NCBI RefSeq assembly: GCF_000423545.1
Contig: NZ_AUIE01000013.1
Coordinates: 118,475-182,474 of the forward strand
Reading direction: 5' to 3'
Origin: Metapseudomonas resinovorans DSM 21078
GTDB taxonomy: Bacteria > Pseudomonadota > Gammaproteobacteria > Pseudomonadales > Pseudomonadaceae
Length of the DNA: 64,000 bases
Both the position numbers and the translations under genes were made by a program. The notes beneath the pieces were generated by a model that worked only from the letters and a program-made list of their open reading frames with translations, had not been told where the DNA came from and made no database searches. This document shows, piece by piece, positions 26,226 to 36,476 of this stretch. The stretch's first letter is position 1. Every line of letters starts with the position of its first letter.

Positions 26226-27193
26226 GTGCTGTATTGACCGCCCGCGAACTGACCCGCCACTACGAAGTCTCCCGTGGCCTGTTCAAGCCCAGCGCCCTGG
26301 TGCGCGCCCTGAACGGTGTGTCTTTCGAGTTGGAGGCTGGACGTACCCTGGCCGTGGTCGGCGAGTCCGGCTGCGGCAAGTCCACGCTGGCCCGCGCCCT
26401 GACGCTGATCGAGGAACCTTCCTCCGGCTCGCTGCAGATCGCCGGTCGCGAAGTGGCAGGCGCCAGCAAGGACGAGCGCAAGCAACTGCGCCGCGACGTG
26501 CAGATGGTTTTCCAGAACCCCTATGCCTCGCTCAACCCACGGCAGAAGGTTGGCGACCAGTTGGCCGAGCCACTGGTCATCAACACTGGCCTTTCCCGCG
26601 TCGAACGCCGCGAGCAGGTGCAGGCGATGATGCAGCAGGTGGGCCTGCGCCCCGAGCACTACCAGCGCTACCCGCATATGTTCTCCGGCGGCCAGCGCCA
26701 GCGCATCGCACTGGCCCGCGCCATGATGCTCAACCCCAAGGTACTGGTAGCGGACGAGCCGACCTCGGCCCTGGACGTGTCGATCCAGGCCCAGGTGCTC
26801 AACCTCTTCATGGACCTGCAGGAGCGCTATAACACCGGCTACGTGTTCATCTCCCACAACCTCGCGGTGGTGCGCCACGTCGCCAACGACGTGCTGGTGA
26901 TGTACCTCGGCCGCCCGGTCGAGATGGGCCCCAGTGAGTTGATCTACGAGCGCCCGCTGCACCCTTACACCAAGGCCCTGCTCTCGGCCACGCCGGCGAT
27001 TCATCCAGACCCGAGCAAGCCGAAGATCAAGATCGCCGGCGAACTGCCCAACCCGCTCGACCCGCCGTCCGGCTGCGCCTTCCACAAGCGCTGCCCCTAC
27101 GCCACCGAGCGCTGCAAGGTGGAAGAACCCGTCCTGCGCCTGATCGATGCGCGCCAGGTGGCCTGCCACAACGTCGAGAGCATCAACGGTTGA
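26222..27193 (+). CDS. dppF: Dipeptide ABC transporter ATP-binding protein DppF
   Basis: 323 residues, overlapping dppD by four bases (ATGA). Walker [10 protein letters not shown], signature [15 protein letters not shown], Walker [13 protein letters not shown] and H-loop [11 protein letters not shown]. The C-terminal oligopeptide domain has Cys in [15 protein letters not shown] and a final Cys in VACHNVE. It forms the heterodimeric ATPase with DppD and is the last gene of the dpp operon. Confidence 0.95.
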   Translation: MSAVLTARELTRHYEVSRGLFKPSALVRALNGVSFELEAGRTLAVVGESGCGKSTLARALTLIEEPSSGSLQIAGREVAGASKDERKQLRRDVQMVFQNPYASLNPRQKVGDQLAEPLVINTGLSRVERREQVQAMMQQVGLRPEHYQRYPHMFSGGQRQRIALARAMMLNPKVLVADEPTSALDVSIQAQVLNLFMDLQERYNTGYVFISHNLAVVRHVANDVLVMYLGRPVEMGPSELIYERPLHPYTKALLSATPAIHPDPSKPKIKIAGELPNPLDPPSGCAFHKRCPYATERCKVEEPVLRLIDARQVACHNVESING

Positions 27194-27211
27194 GGTGTTG
27201 ACCGCCCCCCT

Positions 27212-27302
27212 TGTAGGGGCGAATTCATTGGCTCTGTCTGCATGACGTGTTGTAGGCAGCTGCATTGCCCGTAGGAGCTGGCTTGCCAGCGAATGGCCGC
27301 GC
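27212..27302. repeat. Composite intergenic repeat (GTAGGGGCGAATTCATT plus single REP)
   Basis: A GTAGGGGCGAATTCATT arm is followed by CTGTCTGCATGACGTGTTG and then GTAGGAGCTGGCTTGCCAGCG. The same order recurs at 47745-47820, and parts at 19085-19140 and 63610-63640, so it is a distinct larger repeat unit built around a REP. Confidence 0.65.
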
Positions 27303-27369
27303 CAGCAGATCGAAGCTCCATGGCGCGATCCTGAACAACACGGCCACGCAGCGTCCCTGCCAGAGCGGC

Positions 27370-28290
27370 TTACCGCCCGAAGAAGCTATAGAACGCCCGC
27401 AGCTCGTCCTGGGAGTCGTCCAGGCTCATCACGGTGAACCGCAGCATCTGGTTCGCGGGGCATTGCGCCAGGCGCCCGAGGTCCAGGGAATGGACCCAGC
27501 CAAGGATGGGATAACCGCCCATGGTCTGGCGGTCGGCCATCAGGATGATCGGCTGGCCATCCGGAGGCACCTGGATCGCGCCACTGACCACGCCCTGGGA
27601 CCACTGCCGTTGCGGTGGGACCAGCGGCTCACCTTCCAGCCTCGCCCCCATGCGATCGGACTGCGAACTGAGTTGCCAGGGGCGCTCGAAGAAGGCGCGG
27701 GCCTGGTCCTCGTCGAAACTGGCGGCGTCGCCCCCGATCACCACCCGCAGCACCTGCGCCACGCTGTAGTCCGGTTGCCAGGGCCAAGGCACGCTGGCGC
27801 CACGTGGGAAGTTGCCGGAACCGCCTGCCAGCAGGTCACCTTCGACCAGGCGATGGCCTTGGCCATTCAGGCCGCCCAAGCCTTCACGCATCTGGCAAGC
27901 CACGCTACCCAGCACCGGTTCGGCACGGATGCCGCCCGCCAGTGCCAGATACGCGCGCTGACCATGGCGGGCATAACCGACCTGCAAGCGCTGCCCGGCC
28001 TCCAGGCGAAAGCGCGACCAGTTGAGGCGCGATTCGCCGTCGACACTCAGCGGCATGTCCGCGCCGGTGATGGCCACCCATAGCGCCGCCTCAGCCTCCA
28101 GCTCCACACCCCCGAGGGCGATTTCCAGCACCGCGCATTGCCGCGGATTGCCCAGCAGCCGATTGGCCCAGGCCGCTGCCAGCGGGTCCATGGGGCCGGT
28201 CGGGGAAACGCCCAGATGCTGCCAGCCGAACCGACCGGCGTCCTGCAGCAGGCTCAGGGGGCCGGGCTTGATCACCCGCAGGCTGCTCAT
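27370..28290 (-). CDS. pxpC: 5-oxoprolinase subunit C (biotin-dependent carboxyltransferase-like)
   Basis: 306 residues, starting [38 protein letters not shown], the standard start of the KipA/PxpC (allophanate hydrolase subunit 2) family. The family motif YPILGWVHSLDLGRLAQCPANQMLRF is near the C-terminus. With PxpA and PxpB it forms the ATP-dependent bacterial 5-oxoprolinase that opens pyroglutamate to glutamate. It overlaps pxpB by four bases and is the third gene of a pxpABC operon on the minus strand. Confidence 0.9.
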   Translation of the reverse strand: MSSLRVIKPGPLSLLQDAGRFGWQHLGVSPTGPMDPLAAAWANRLLGNPRQCAVLEIALGGVELEAEAALWVAITGADMPLSVDGESRLNWSRFRLEAGQRLQVGYARHGQRAYLALAGGIRAEPVLGSVACQMREGLGGLNGQGHRLVEGDLLAGGSGNFPRGASVPWPWQPDYSVAQVLRVVIGGDAASFDEDQARAFFERPWQLSSQSDRMGARLEGEPLVPPQRQWSQGVVSGAIQVPPDGQPIILMADRQTMGGYPILGWVHSLDLGRLAQCPANQMLRFTVMSLDDSQDELRAFYSFFGR

Positions 28291-28964
28291 GCCTCGCCAC
28301 CTTCAGCGCGATAGCGAGCTTCGTCGATGGCGAAGAAGCGCACGCGATCACCCAGGGCCAGCGGACACGGCGGCTCGCGCCGGGCATCGAACAAGCGCCA
28401 GGGACAGAGCCCGAGCAGGTGCCAGCCGCCCGGAGAGGCCTGTGGATAAATGGCCGTCTGCTGCTCGGCGATGGCCAGGCTGCCGGCCGGCACGCGAATG
28501 CGCGGGCTGCTGCGACGTGGCAGGGCAAGACGCGAATCGAGACCACCCAGATAGGCGAAGCCCGGCGAAAAGCCGATAGCCCCGACCCGGTACTCGGCGC
28601 TGCTGTGGATATCCACCACCCCGGCCACGGACAGACCACAGGACTCCGCCACCCAGGCCAGGTCCTCGCCGCAGTACCAGATGGGGATTTCATGCAGCCG
28701 GCCGGCGTCGGTCGCGTCGGGAGCCAGCAGCCAGGCTTCCAGCAGCGGCTCGATACGCTGGGCCAGGTCCTGCTGGTCCGTGCGGGTCAGGTCGTAGTGC
28801 AGCAGCAGGGTGGTCCAACCGGGCACCAGATCCAGCAACAGCGATCCCAGCTCACGGCGCAGGGTCTCGGCCAGCGCCGCGATGCGCTGTGGAGACCGGG
28901 TATCCGGTTCATCGGCCAGCACCAGCAGCAGGGCTTCGGCGCCAGCAGGCTCGAGACGGATCAT
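28287..28964 (-). CDS. pxpB: 5-oxoprolinase subunit B (KipI family)
   Basis: 225 residues of the KipI/allophanate hydrolase subunit 1 family. Motifs include the HYD of [11 protein letters not shown], the central [22 protein letters not shown], and the C-terminal [18 protein letters not shown]. It overlaps both neighbours by four bases, giving tight translational coupling of pxpA, pxpB and pxpC. The family name KipI reflects a Bacillus regulator, but the triple gene order supports the enzyme role. Confidence 0.9.
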   Translation of the reverse strand: MIRLEPAGAEALLLVLADEPDTRSPQRIAALAETLRRELGSLLLDLVPGWTTLLLHYDLTRTDQQDLAQRIEPLLEAWLLAPDATDAGRLHEIPIWYCGEDLAWVAESCGLSVAGVVDIHSSAEYRVGAIGFSPGFAYLGGLDSRLALPRRSSPRIRVPAGSLAIAEQQTAIYPQASPGGWHLLGLCPWRLFDARREPPCPLALGDRVRFFAIDEARYRAEGGEA

Positions 28965-29707
28965 AGGGCGTCCAGCTTGCCTCGCAGACGGCGCAACACC
29001 GCCAGGGACTCGGGATTGTCGCCATGCACGCAGAGGCTGTCGGCAGTCAGCCGCAAGGGCTTGCCGTCGATGTCCGGGAAGGGCTCACCGGCGGCAATGG
29101 CCAGGGCCTGGCTGAGAATGCGCTCGGGGTCGTGATGCACCGCACCAGTCATGCGCCGAGGCGCCAGTTGGCCGTCGGAAAGATAGGCGCGGTCGGCGAA
29201 GGCTTCGAACATCAACGGCACATCGGCGGCATCCGCCAGTTGCAGTTCACGGCTGTTGTCCGCCAGGGCCAGAACCATCAGCGGCAGCCCTTTGCGATAA
29301 CTGGCACAGGCATCGAGCACGGCTTCGAGCAGCGCGTCGTCCCGCACCAGATCGTTGTACAGCGCGCCATGGGGCTTTACGTAAGCCACCTGGGTACCGA
29401 CTGCACGGCAGAAGGCTTCCAGCGCGCCAAGCTGATAGAGCACCAGGGCGCGCACCTCTTCCGGCGAGCAAGCCATATGGCGACGGCCGAAACCGGCGAG
29501 GTCCGGGTAGGCCGGATGGGCACCGATGCGCACATGGTGACGCAGCGCCAGCTCGACGGTGCGCTGCATGGTCAGGGGGTCAGCGGCGTGGAAACCACAG
29601 GCGAGGTTGGCCTGGTCCACCAGTGGCATGGCGTGTTCGTCATTACCCATCTGCCAGGCGCCGAAGCTTTCGCCCATGTCGCAGTTCAGCAGGATTCGTC
29701 TGTTCAT
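28961..29707 (-). CDS. pxpA: 5-oxoprolinase subunit A (LamB/YcsF family)
   Basis: 248 residues starting [44 protein letters not shown], the diagnostic N-terminus of the LamB/YcsF family. [25 protein letters not shown] follows in the middle. It is the first gene of pxpABC. Pyroglutamate arises from N-terminal Gln of peptides, so location beside the dipeptide importer makes metabolic sense, though the two sets are transcribed convergently. Confidence 0.92.
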   Translation of the reverse strand: MNRRILLNCDMGESFGAWQMGNDEHAMPLVDQANLACGFHAADPLTMQRTVELALRHHVRIGAHPAYPDLAGFGRRHMACSPEEVRALVLYQLGALEAFCRAVGTQVAYVKPHGALYNDLVRDDALLEAVLDACASYRKGLPLMVLALADNSRELQLADAADVPLMFEAFADRAYLSDGQLAPRRMTGAVHHDPERILSQALAIAAGEPFPDIDGKPLRLTADSLCVHGDNPESLAVLRRLRGKLDAL

Positions 29708-29768
29708 GAGGCGGATTATGGCTAAAAGCCGGCAGCCTTGTAGGGACTAATTCGCGGGTATTCCTCCC

Positions 29769-29824
29769 GTAGGGTGGGCTTCAGCCCACCAATCAAGGCC
29801 AGCGCGGGCTAAAGCCCACCCTAC
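29769..29824. repeat. REPIN (GTAGGGTGGGCTTCAGCCCAC type)
   Basis: GTAGGGTGGGCTTCAGCCCACC and GGGCTAAAGCCCACCCTAC face each other across a short spacer. It is the same unit as 2544-2625. Confidence 0.8.
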
Positions 29825-29884
29825 ATAACGGACGGGCATCGAACCGGTGCGCATGGCGCACCCTGCGGAGGGGCGAAGAACAAC

Positions 29885-29912
29885 AAAAAAACGCCCCGCA
29901 CAAGGCAGGGCG
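29885..29912 (-). terminator. Rho-independent terminator of the receptor/reductase operon
   Basis: On the minus strand, CGCCCTGCC and a partly matching CGGGGCG arm form a stem followed by TTTTTTTG. It lies about 50 bases past the stop of the reductase gene. Confidence 0.7.
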
Positions 29913-29958
29913 AACGTTCCCCAGGAGCAGGGATCACTCGGTTTGGCGCACAGCGCCT

Positions 29959-32520
29959 TCAGTACACGTCGCGGCGGTAGCGGCCATCGTCATTCAGCTG
30001 CTGCAGCGCCTCGTCGCCAAGGATGTCGCGCAGGGTGCGATCGACGCCCTCGGCCATGCCCTGCAGACTGCCGCAGACATAGATCACCGCGCCCTCTGCC
30101 AGCCAGGCGCGCAGTTCGTCCGCTGCTTCACGCAGACGGTCCTGCACATAGATCTTTTCGGCCTGGTCGCGGGAGAAGGCGAGGTCCAGGCGCTGCAGTT
30201 CGCCCTGGGCCAACCAGCCCTGCAACTCGTCACGGCAATAGAAGTCGTGAGCCTGGTTGCGCTCACCGAACAGCAGCCAGTTGCGATTGCGCCCGGCTGC
30301 GATGGCCGCCTTGAGCAGGCCACGCAGGCCGGCGAGGCCAGTACCGTTGCCAATGAAGATCAGCGGACGATCTTCGTCGATCAGGTGGAAGCGGCTGTTG
30401 CGACGCAGGCGCAGGGGCACGACGGCACCCTGCGGCAAGTAGTGGGTCAGCCAGCCGGAGGCGATGCCCAGGCTGCCATCGGCGTGCTGTTCCTGGCGCA
30501 CGATCAGCTCCAGCACACCGTCGCTGGCCAGTGAGGCGATCGAGTACTGACGCACCGAGAGGCCGATCAGCGCCTGCACCAGGGCGTGCGGGTGCAGCCC
30601 AACAAGATGCTCGAAGGAGTTCGGCAGCAGGCGCCCGGCCAGGGCTTGGCGCAGCGTCTGGCGCTGGCCATCCAGCTCCACCTGGGCGTTGCCGTCGAGG
30701 CCATGCTGGTCGAGCCAGGCCTGGATGCGCGGTTCGGCCTGGCGCGGGAGGATTTCCACCAGGTCGCCGGCCTGCCAGTCCACCTGGCTACCTGCCGGGG
30801 CGCGCAGGCGCAGCAGCCAGGCGGATTCGCCCTGGCTACCCGGATTGAGGTGTTCGCGGCCTTCCAGGGTCCAGCTTTCGAACGCCGGGCCGCTCCAGGG
30901 CGTCAGCATGGCGCTGCCGGAAACCTGGGCGATCTGCTGCTGCCATTGCTGCAGGGCGCTGCTGTTGCCGTTATCCACTTCCACCGGCTCGAACAGCTGA
31001 CTTGCGCCTTGCCCTTTCAGCCAGGCCTGCAGGCGGCGGCCGAAGCCACAGAACTGCTCGTACTGGCGGTCGCCCAGGGCCAGCACGGCAAAGCGCAGGC
31101 CGGCGAGCTGGGAGGCCTGGCCAAGCACCTTGCGCTCGAAGCCACGGGCATTGTCCGGCGCCTCGCCATCGCCAAAGGTACTGACCACGAAAAGCGCGTT
31201 GCGGGCCTGCGCCAGGGTGCTGCCATCCAGCGCGGCGAGGGGTTCGACCCGTACCGGCAGGCCGGCAGCCTGGAGCTGGCTGGCGCTCTGCCAGGCCAGT
31301 TGCTCGGCGAAACCGCTCTGGCTGGCGAAGCCGATCAACCAGGAATCCTGCCCACCGCTCTCGGCCAGGCCACCACGGGCGGCCTTGATCGCACGCTTCT
31401 TGCGTCGGCGGTCGAGGTAGAGCAGCCAGCCGGTGACGAAGAACAGCGGCATGGTCAGGCTCGCCAGCATCACCAGGATGCGGCCCGGCAGGCCGAAGTA
31501 CTCGCCCATATGCAGCGCATAGACGCTGGTCAGTAGCTGGGCCTTGAAGCTCTTGTCGGTGTAGCGTTCGCTGCGCGTCACCTTGCCGGTGGCGGGGTCA
31601 AGGACGATCTGGTTGAGGGCACGGGGATGGTCGGCATCCTCCAGCAGGTAGAACACCTGGGCAGGCTTGCCGCCCACCGGCGGCAGGCGCAGGTTGTAGG
31701 CGCTCAGGGTCGGGCCGGCGGTGTCGCGGATGCTTTTCCACACGGCGTCGTAGTCCACCACCAGCGGCGGGCCGGACGGCGCCTCCGCGCCGGGACGGCC
31801 ACGGCCTTCGCCACGACGCTCGCCGGGCTTGCCCTGCTGGCCGGCCGGGGCATCGGAAAGCAGGCGGGTGAGGCCTTCGCGGTACCACTCGTAGGACCAG
31901 TACAGGCCGGTCAGCGCCGCCAGGAGATAGAACACCAGGCACCAGGTACCGGCCACGGCATGCAGGTCCCAGTTGAAGCTGCGGCCCTTGCGTGACCAGT
32001 CGAGGGTCAGCCAGGCGCGCCAGTTGGTGGCCTTGCGCGGCCAGCGCAGGTAGAGGCCGGACAGGCAGAAGAAAATGAGGATCAGGGTGCAGGCGGCGGT
32101 GATCTGCTTGCCGAACTCGCCCATGGCGAGGAAGCGGTGCAATTGCAGCATCAGGCCAAAGAACTGCTGGCCGGCAGGCTGGCCCAGCAACTCGCCGGTG
32201 TAGGGGTCGAAGTAGCGCATGGGGCCGCGGCGCTCGCCCGGCGGCGGCATGAAGAAGACGCGGGCGGCATGGTCGGTGCTCGTTTCCACCCACAGGCCGG
32301 AGACTTTCTTGCCTTCGGCGGCTTCGATCCTGGTTACCAGCTCGGCCGGCGGCAGCACGCCACTGTCACGCACCTCGACCGTCAGGGTCTCAGGGTTGAG
32401 CAGGCGGAGGATTTCTTCCTGAAAGCTGTACGCGGCCCCGGTGATGCCCATCAGTGCCAGCACCAGCCCCGCACTGATACCGAACAGCCAGTGCAGCTGG
32501 AACAGGGTCTTCTTCAACAC
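29959..32520 (-). CDS. piuB: PepSY / flavodoxin / FAD-NAD(P)H reductase fusion (PiuB-like ferrisiderophore reductase)
   Basis: 853 residues from a GTG at 32520 with GAGGG upstream. The N-terminal half is a PepSY-TM membrane domain with about four helices (first [42 protein letters not shown]). From about residue 395 a flavodoxin domain begins ([33 protein letters not shown]). A sulfite-reductase-like FAD/NADPH module follows ([36 protein letters not shown]). Proteins of this build move cytoplasmic electrons to periplasmic ferric-siderophores. It is directly downstream of the TonB-dependent receptor, as the oxidoreductase gene PA4513 is beside piuA in P. aeruginosa (from memory). Confidence 0.82.
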   Translation of the reverse strand: MLKKTLFQLHWLFGISAGLVLALMGITGAAYSFQEEILRLLNPETLTVEVRDSGVLPPAELVTRIEAAEGKKVSGLWVETSTDHAARVFFMPPPGERRGPMRYFDPYTGELLGQPAGQQFFGLMLQLHRFLAMGEFGKQITAACTLILIFFCLSGLYLRWPRKATNWRAWLTLDWSRKGRSFNWDLHAVAGTWCLVFYLLAALTGLYWSYEWYREGLTRLLSDAPAGQQGKPGERRGEGRGRPGAEAPSGPPLVVDYDAVWKSIRDTAGPTLSAYNLRLPPVGGKPAQVFYLLEDADHPRALNQIVLDPATGKVTRSERYTDKSFKAQLLTSVYALHMGEYFGLPGRILVMLASLTMPLFFVTGWLLYLDRRRKKRAIKAARGGLAESGGQDSWLIGFASQSGFAEQLAWQSASQLQAAGLPVRVEPLAALDGSTLAQARNALFVVSTFGDGEAPDNARGFERKVLGQASQLAGLRFAVLALGDRQYEQFCGFGRRLQAWLKGQGASQLFEPVEVDNGNSSALQQWQQQIAQVSGSAMLTPWSGPAFESWTLEGREHLNPGSQGESAWLLRLRAPAGSQVDWQAGDLVEILPRQAEPRIQAWLDQHGLDGNAQVELDGQRQTLRQALAGRLLPNSFEHLVGLHPHALVQALIGLSVRQYSIASLASDGVLELIVRQEQHADGSLGIASGWLTHYLPQGAVVPLRLRRNSRFHLIDEDRPLIFIGNGTGLAGLRGLLKAAIAAGRNRNWLLFGERNQAHDFYCRDELQGWLAQGELQRLDLAFSRDQAEKIYVQDRLREAADELRAWLAEGAVIYVCGSLQGMAEGVDRTLRDILGDEALQQLNDDGRYRRDVY

Positions 32521-32662
32521 GTGATATCCCTCGGATACGCACCTGGCGGTGCGTCAAATCGCTTGTTCGCGGCAGGCCCCATGCCTGACCGGGGGGCGAT
32601 TTTATTTGAGAACGGGATGCATTAAATCAGGAAACGAAGGTTTTACCTTTTATTTACAGCGA

Positions 32663-32691
32663 CACGGGCCCTGCACAAGGCAGGGCCCGTG
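32663..32691 (-). terminator. Strong hairpin between the receptor and reductase genes
   Basis: CACGGGCCCTGC and GCAGGGCCCGTG form a 12-base-pair stem with a five-base loop, nine bases after the receptor stop. There is no T-run (TCGCTGTAAATAAAAG follows on the minus strand). It may protect the receptor mRNA or partly terminate, giving more receptor than reductase. Confidence 0.6.
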
Positions 32692-32700
32692 ACTCGTCCG

Positions 32701-34902
32701 TCAGAACGAGTAGCTGGCGGTCAGGATCGCCGAACGAGCATCGCCGTATTCGATGGCCGAGGAACGCGCGTCGGTACCGTTCTGCTGACGCACACGCTCC
32801 ACGTAGTCCTTGTCGAACAGGTTGTTCACGTTCAGCTGCAGGTCCAGGTTTTCGTTGACCCGGTAGCCGACCATGGCGTTGTGCAGCCAGTAGGCGTCCA
32901 GCTTGGCAGTGGTGCTGGAGCTGACGTTACGCTCGCTGACGTAGCGCGCGCCGTAGCCCAGGGTCCAGCCTTCCGGCAGCTCGTAGGTGGTCCACAGGTT
33001 GAAGGAGCGCGGCGGGGTGTTGGCCAGCGCCTGGCCTTCACGCGCGATACCCGCGGCAGTGTCGGCAGCGTCCAGGGTCTCGCTGGACTGGAAGGTGTAG
33101 TTGGCAAACACATCCCACTGCTCGGTGATGTGACCGGTCAGCCCCAGCTCCACGCCTTCCACGCGTTGCTTGCCGGCCAGTTGGGTCGAGCCGTCGGCCA
33201 TGGTTTCACGCGCATTGGTCTTTTCCACGCGGAACAACGCGCCATCCAGCCCCAGGCGGCCGTCCAGCAGTTCCCACTTGGTGCCCAGTTCCCAGGTCTC
33301 GTTCTTTTCCGGGTCCAGGTTCTCGGTCGCCGCGGTCAGGCCACCACCGTTGGATGCGATGCCTTCGGCGGTGGGGTTGAAGGAGTTGCCCCAGGCCACG
33401 TAGAAGCGACCGTTCTCAACCGGCTTGTAGACCAGGCCGGCGCGGCTGCTGAGTTTCTCGTCCTTGGAGGTGAAGCTGCCAGTCGGCGCGTGAGCCGCAC
33501 TGAAGGTATCGCTGTGGCCCTTGAACCAGTCGTAGCGCAGGCCGGCGTTGAAGTCCCACTGCTCGTTCAGGGCGATGGTGTCGAAGACATACAGCGCCTT
33601 GTCGTCCAACTGGTTCTCTGTGTAGCTGGAAGTGGTCTTGTTGACCGGGCCGACCCAGTGGCCGGGCGGGTTGCTCAGGTCATAGCCGTCTGCCGGGTAC
33701 AGGCCGTTGCCCAGACCATGGTTGTAGCTCTTGAGGTCGAAGTCCTCGCGGGAGATTTCCGCACCGGTCACCAGTTCGTGGTCAAGACCGAGGGTTGCGA
33801 AGCTGGCGCGAAGGTTGGTCTGGTTGATCCACATCTCGGTGGTGGTGTCACGGCCGGAAGCCTGTGGGCCTGCCGGACGATAACGGCCCGCCGGGACGCC
33901 GGTGACGTTCACGTGGGACGCCGAAACGATGGTGTCGCGGTCGATACGGCTGTAGCGGGTCAGGTTCTGCAGGCGCAGGCTGTCGTTGAACTCGTGTTCG
34001 AAGTTCGCGGTGAAAGCGCTCTGCTCGATCTCGTCCTTGTCCAGATTGTCCCAGCCAAAGTAGTCCTCGCGGCTGACGCCGGCGAGCTTCTTGCCGTCGC
34101 GGGCGGGTACGCCATAGTCCGGCAGATTGTCGTCGGTCTGGTGGAAGGCGCTCAGGGTCAGGCGAGTGGACTCGTTGAAGCCCAGGCGCAGGGAGGGCGC
34201 AACGCCCCAGCGCTCGCGGTCGATCTCGTCGCGGCCGGGCACGTCGTTCTCGTGGGCCATCAGGTTCACGCGGAAGGCACTGTCGGTGCCCACGCCTTCC
34301 AGCGGCTGGTTGGCGTCCAGGGTCAGGCGGTGGTAGTTGTCGGTGCCCAGGCCACCGCCCAGGGTGGTGAAGGCACGATCCATCGGCTGCTTGCTGATGA
34401 TGTTGATGCTGCCGCCGGTGGTGCCGGCGCCGCCGAACACCGAGTTCGGGCCCTTGATGACCTCGACCTGTTCGATGTTGAAGGTATCGGTACGGCTGGT
34501 CTGGGCGCTGTCACGCAGGCCGTCGATCTGGATGTTGTTGTTCGCGGAGAAGCCACGGATGTTGATGCTGTCTCCAGAACCACCACCGCCCTCACCGGCG
34601 TTGAAGGTGATACCGGAGACGTTGGACAGCACCTGGCGCAGGCTCAGTGCCTGCTGCTCCTTGATGACTTCCTTGGGAACCACGGTGATGGTCTGCGGAG
34701 TGTCCAGCAACGGCGCGGTGTACTTGGAGGAAGCGGACTCCTCGACCTTGTACGACTTCTCGGCCTTGCTATCGATTTTGACAGTGCCGAGTTCAAGCTT
34801 GCCCTGTTCGGCGGCCATGGCCAGGCCAGCGGAAGATGCAGTGACGAGGCCGACGGCAGTGGCCAGGACGGCGCGTTGCGGCAGATTGTTCTTTTTGCTC
34901 AT
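32701..34902 (-). CDS. piuA: TonB-dependent siderophore receptor (PiuA/Fiu-like)
   Basis: 733 residues. ATG at 34902 has GGGGAG upstream; the GTG at 34911 was rejected. A signal peptide (MSKKNNLPQRAVLATAVGLV ... AMAA) is followed by the plug (LLDTPQTITVVPKEVIKEQQ, IRGFSANNNIQIDGL, VEVIKGPNSVFGGAGTTGGSINI) and a 22-strand barrel that ends in a C-terminal SYSF aromatic. Synteny and sequence flavour suggest the catechol-type receptor PiuA/Fiu. The piuC hydroxylase found beside piuA in P. aeruginosa is absent here. Iron control through Fur is expected, but I found no convincing box in the upstream gap. Confidence 0.82.
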   Translation of the reverse strand: MSKKNNLPQRAVLATAVGLVTASSAGLAMAAEQGKLELGTVKIDSKAEKSYKVEESASSKYTAPLLDTPQTITVVPKEVIKEQQALSLRQVLSNVSGITFNAGEGGGGSGDSINIRGFSANNNIQIDGLRDSAQTSRTDTFNIEQVEVIKGPNSVFGGAGTTGGSINIISKQPMDRAFTTLGGGLGTDNYHRLTLDANQPLEGVGTDSAFRVNLMAHENDVPGRDEIDRERWGVAPSLRLGFNESTRLTLSAFHQTDDNLPDYGVPARDGKKLAGVSREDYFGWDNLDKDEIEQSAFTANFEHEFNDSLRLQNLTRYSRIDRDTIVSASHVNVTGVPAGRYRPAGPQASGRDTTTEMWINQTNLRASFATLGLDHELVTGAEISREDFDLKSYNHGLGNGLYPADGYDLSNPPGHWVGPVNKTTSSYTENQLDDKALYVFDTIALNEQWDFNAGLRYDWFKGHSDTFSAAHAPTGSFTSKDEKLSSRAGLVYKPVENGRFYVAWGNSFNPTAEGIASNGGGLTAATENLDPEKNETWELGTKWELLDGRLGLDGALFRVEKTNARETMADGSTQLAGKQRVEGVELGLTGHITEQWDVFANYTFQSSETLDAADTAAGIAREGQALANTPPRSFNLWTTYELPEGWTLGYGARYVSERNVSSSTTAKLDAYWLHNAMVGYRVNENLDLQLNVNNLFDKDYVERVRQQNGTDARSSAIEYGDARSAILTASYSF

Positions 34903-35230
34903 AAGAATCACTCCCCAGTGAAGATGGGGCGCGATTCTATTTGCGAACGTTTATCAGTAAATATTCCAAACACAATATTTACAGAATCTTTACACTTCTC
35001 ATCGGATCACCGAGAGCATCAACTATCGGTTATTTCATGCGATATGCTCGAAAAACCAATAAAAATCCTCAAAAACCACCTAACTACTAAATCAGACTCG
35101 AGCTAGTCCCTGCCGACCATTAATCGTGACTATCCGGTCATTTTTCAGCCTCGATACAAATCGAGCCTGTGAAACGACCATCGATGATTGGGGAAACCAT
35201 TCGGCTTTATGACAGGTGACGCCAGGAGGT
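34903..35230. other. 328-base intergenic gap, AT-rich
   Basis: The gap upstream of the receptor gene is much more A/T-rich than its surroundings (for example around 34935-35100) and should hold the receptor promoter. On the minus strand I see GCAAATAGAATCGCG at about 34930-34945, a poor partial match to a Fur site. No gene is supported; short frames here are not convincing. Confidence 0.5.
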
Positions 35231-36370
35231 CTAACGCCAGATCAGGGAAGGCTCGATGTCGGCCAGGCTCGCGCACCCCGTCAGGATCATCGCCACTTCC
35301 AGCTCAGTACGCAGCAGGTGCAGTACATGGGCCACGCCAGAGGCTCCCGCGGTAGCCAGCCCATGAACGTAGGGACGACCGATCATCACTGCACTCGCGC
35401 CCAACGCGAGCGCCTTGAACACGTCGGTTCCACGACGAACGCCACCATCGAGCAACACCGGCACCCTGCCGGCCACTGCCTGAGCGACCGCCGGCAGCAC
35501 GTCCAGCGTCGCCGGCATGCCGTCCAGGGTCCGGCCGCCGTGGTTGGAGACCACGATTCCAGCGACGCCCCGCTCCACCGCACGCTCGGCATCCCGTGGA
35601 TTCATCACCCCCTTGACCAGCACCGGCAAGTGCGTGAGGGATTGCAGCCACTCCAGGTCCTTCCAGGTCGGCGCATGGGTCAGCAACGGGCTGCCGAACA
35701 GCGGGCTCGTACCCGGCTGGGCGACGCTCGGCGGCAGGCTGCGCATGCCTCTCAAGTTCACCGCTTCGACGCCCTCCGGCAGGACGAACCCCGCCCGCTG
35801 CTCACGGTTACGCATGCCGTTGACCGGCGCATCCACCGTGACTACCAACGCGCGATAACCAGCCGCCTCGACACGCCGCACCAGGTCGCGAGTGAACTCA
35901 CGATCCGGCTGGATGTAGAGCTGGAACCAGAGGGGAGTCTGTGCGGCCTGGGCAATGGCTTCCAGGCTGACACTGGCCTGGGTGCTGACCACCATGGCCG
36001 CGCCCATGGCAGAAGCGCCGAGCACGCTGGCCAGCTCGCCATCAGGATGGGCCAGCTTCTGGAACGCGACCGGCGCCAGAAGAATCGGATAATCCAGCCC
36101 GAGGCCGCAGAGCTGCAAACGAGTGTGGCCTCCCTGAAGATCCTCCAGCACCCGATTGAGCAGGCGCACACGCTGGAAGGCCGCGAGATTGTCCGCCAGG
36201 GTCTGCTCATCCGCCGCGCCGCCGGCCAGATAGGCCCAGGCTTGCGGCGTCATGCGCTCACGGGCGAAGGTTTCGTAATCGGCAACGGCGGCGATCTCGG
36301 CAGGAATGAGCGCAGTCAAGGCGGCGAACCTCTTCGGACCGGCAACGGGCCAGTCGATAATCGTTTGCAA
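35231..36370 (-). CDS. FMN-dependent alpha-hydroxy-acid oxidizing protein (LldD/glycolate oxidase family)
   Basis: 379 residues of a TIM-barrel FMN enzyme. The active-site signature is SNHGGRTLDG (His base and Arg), preceded by LVKGVMNPRDAERAVERG (Lys on the flavin) and followed by LLDGGVRRGTDVFKALALGA and IGRPYVHGL (phosphate binding). The N-terminal part has ERMTPQAWAYLAGGAADEQTLADN. Such enzymes oxidise L-lactate, glycolate, mandelate or related acids; the residues do not let me pick the substrate. It has no obvious operon partner. Confidence 0.87.
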   Translation of the reverse strand: MQTIIDWPVAGPKRFAALTALIPAEIAAVADYETFARERMTPQAWAYLAGGAADEQTLADNLAAFQRVRLLNRVLEDLQGGHTRLQLCGLGLDYPILLAPVAFQKLAHPDGELASVLGASAMGAAMVVSTQASVSLEAIAQAAQTPLWFQLYIQPDREFTRDLVRRVEAAGYRALVVTVDAPVNGMRNREQRAGFVLPEGVEAVNLRGMRSLPPSVAQPGTSPLFGSPLLTHAPTWKDLEWLQSLTHLPVLVKGVMNPRDAERAVERGVAGIVVSNHGGRTLDGMPATLDVLPAVAQAVAGRVPVLLDGGVRRGTDVFKALALGASAVMIGRPYVHGLATAGASGVAHVLHLLRTELEVAMILTGCASLADIEPSLIWR

Positions 36371-36430
36371 ATGTAACTGGCGCTCATCTTACTGCCCTGA
36401 CAACGCACAAGAAACCACGCCCCGAAAATG

Positions 36431-36459
36431 ACAAGGCCCGCCATGAAGGCGGGCCTTGT
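36431..36459 (-). terminator. Rho-independent terminator of speC
   Basis: ACAAGGCCCGCC and GGCGGGCCTTGT form a 12-base-pair stem with a five-base loop. It is followed on the minus strand by CATTTTCG. It lies 17 bases past the speC stop and is nearly symmetric. Confidence 0.85.
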
Positions 36460-36476
36460 TCGAAGCGCGTACTGGC

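Noticed and set aside
34903..34985. Fur box upstream of the TonB-dependent receptor
   Set aside because: Only a partial match to the 19-base consensus is visible (around GCAAATAGAATCGCG on the minus strand), too weak to call.
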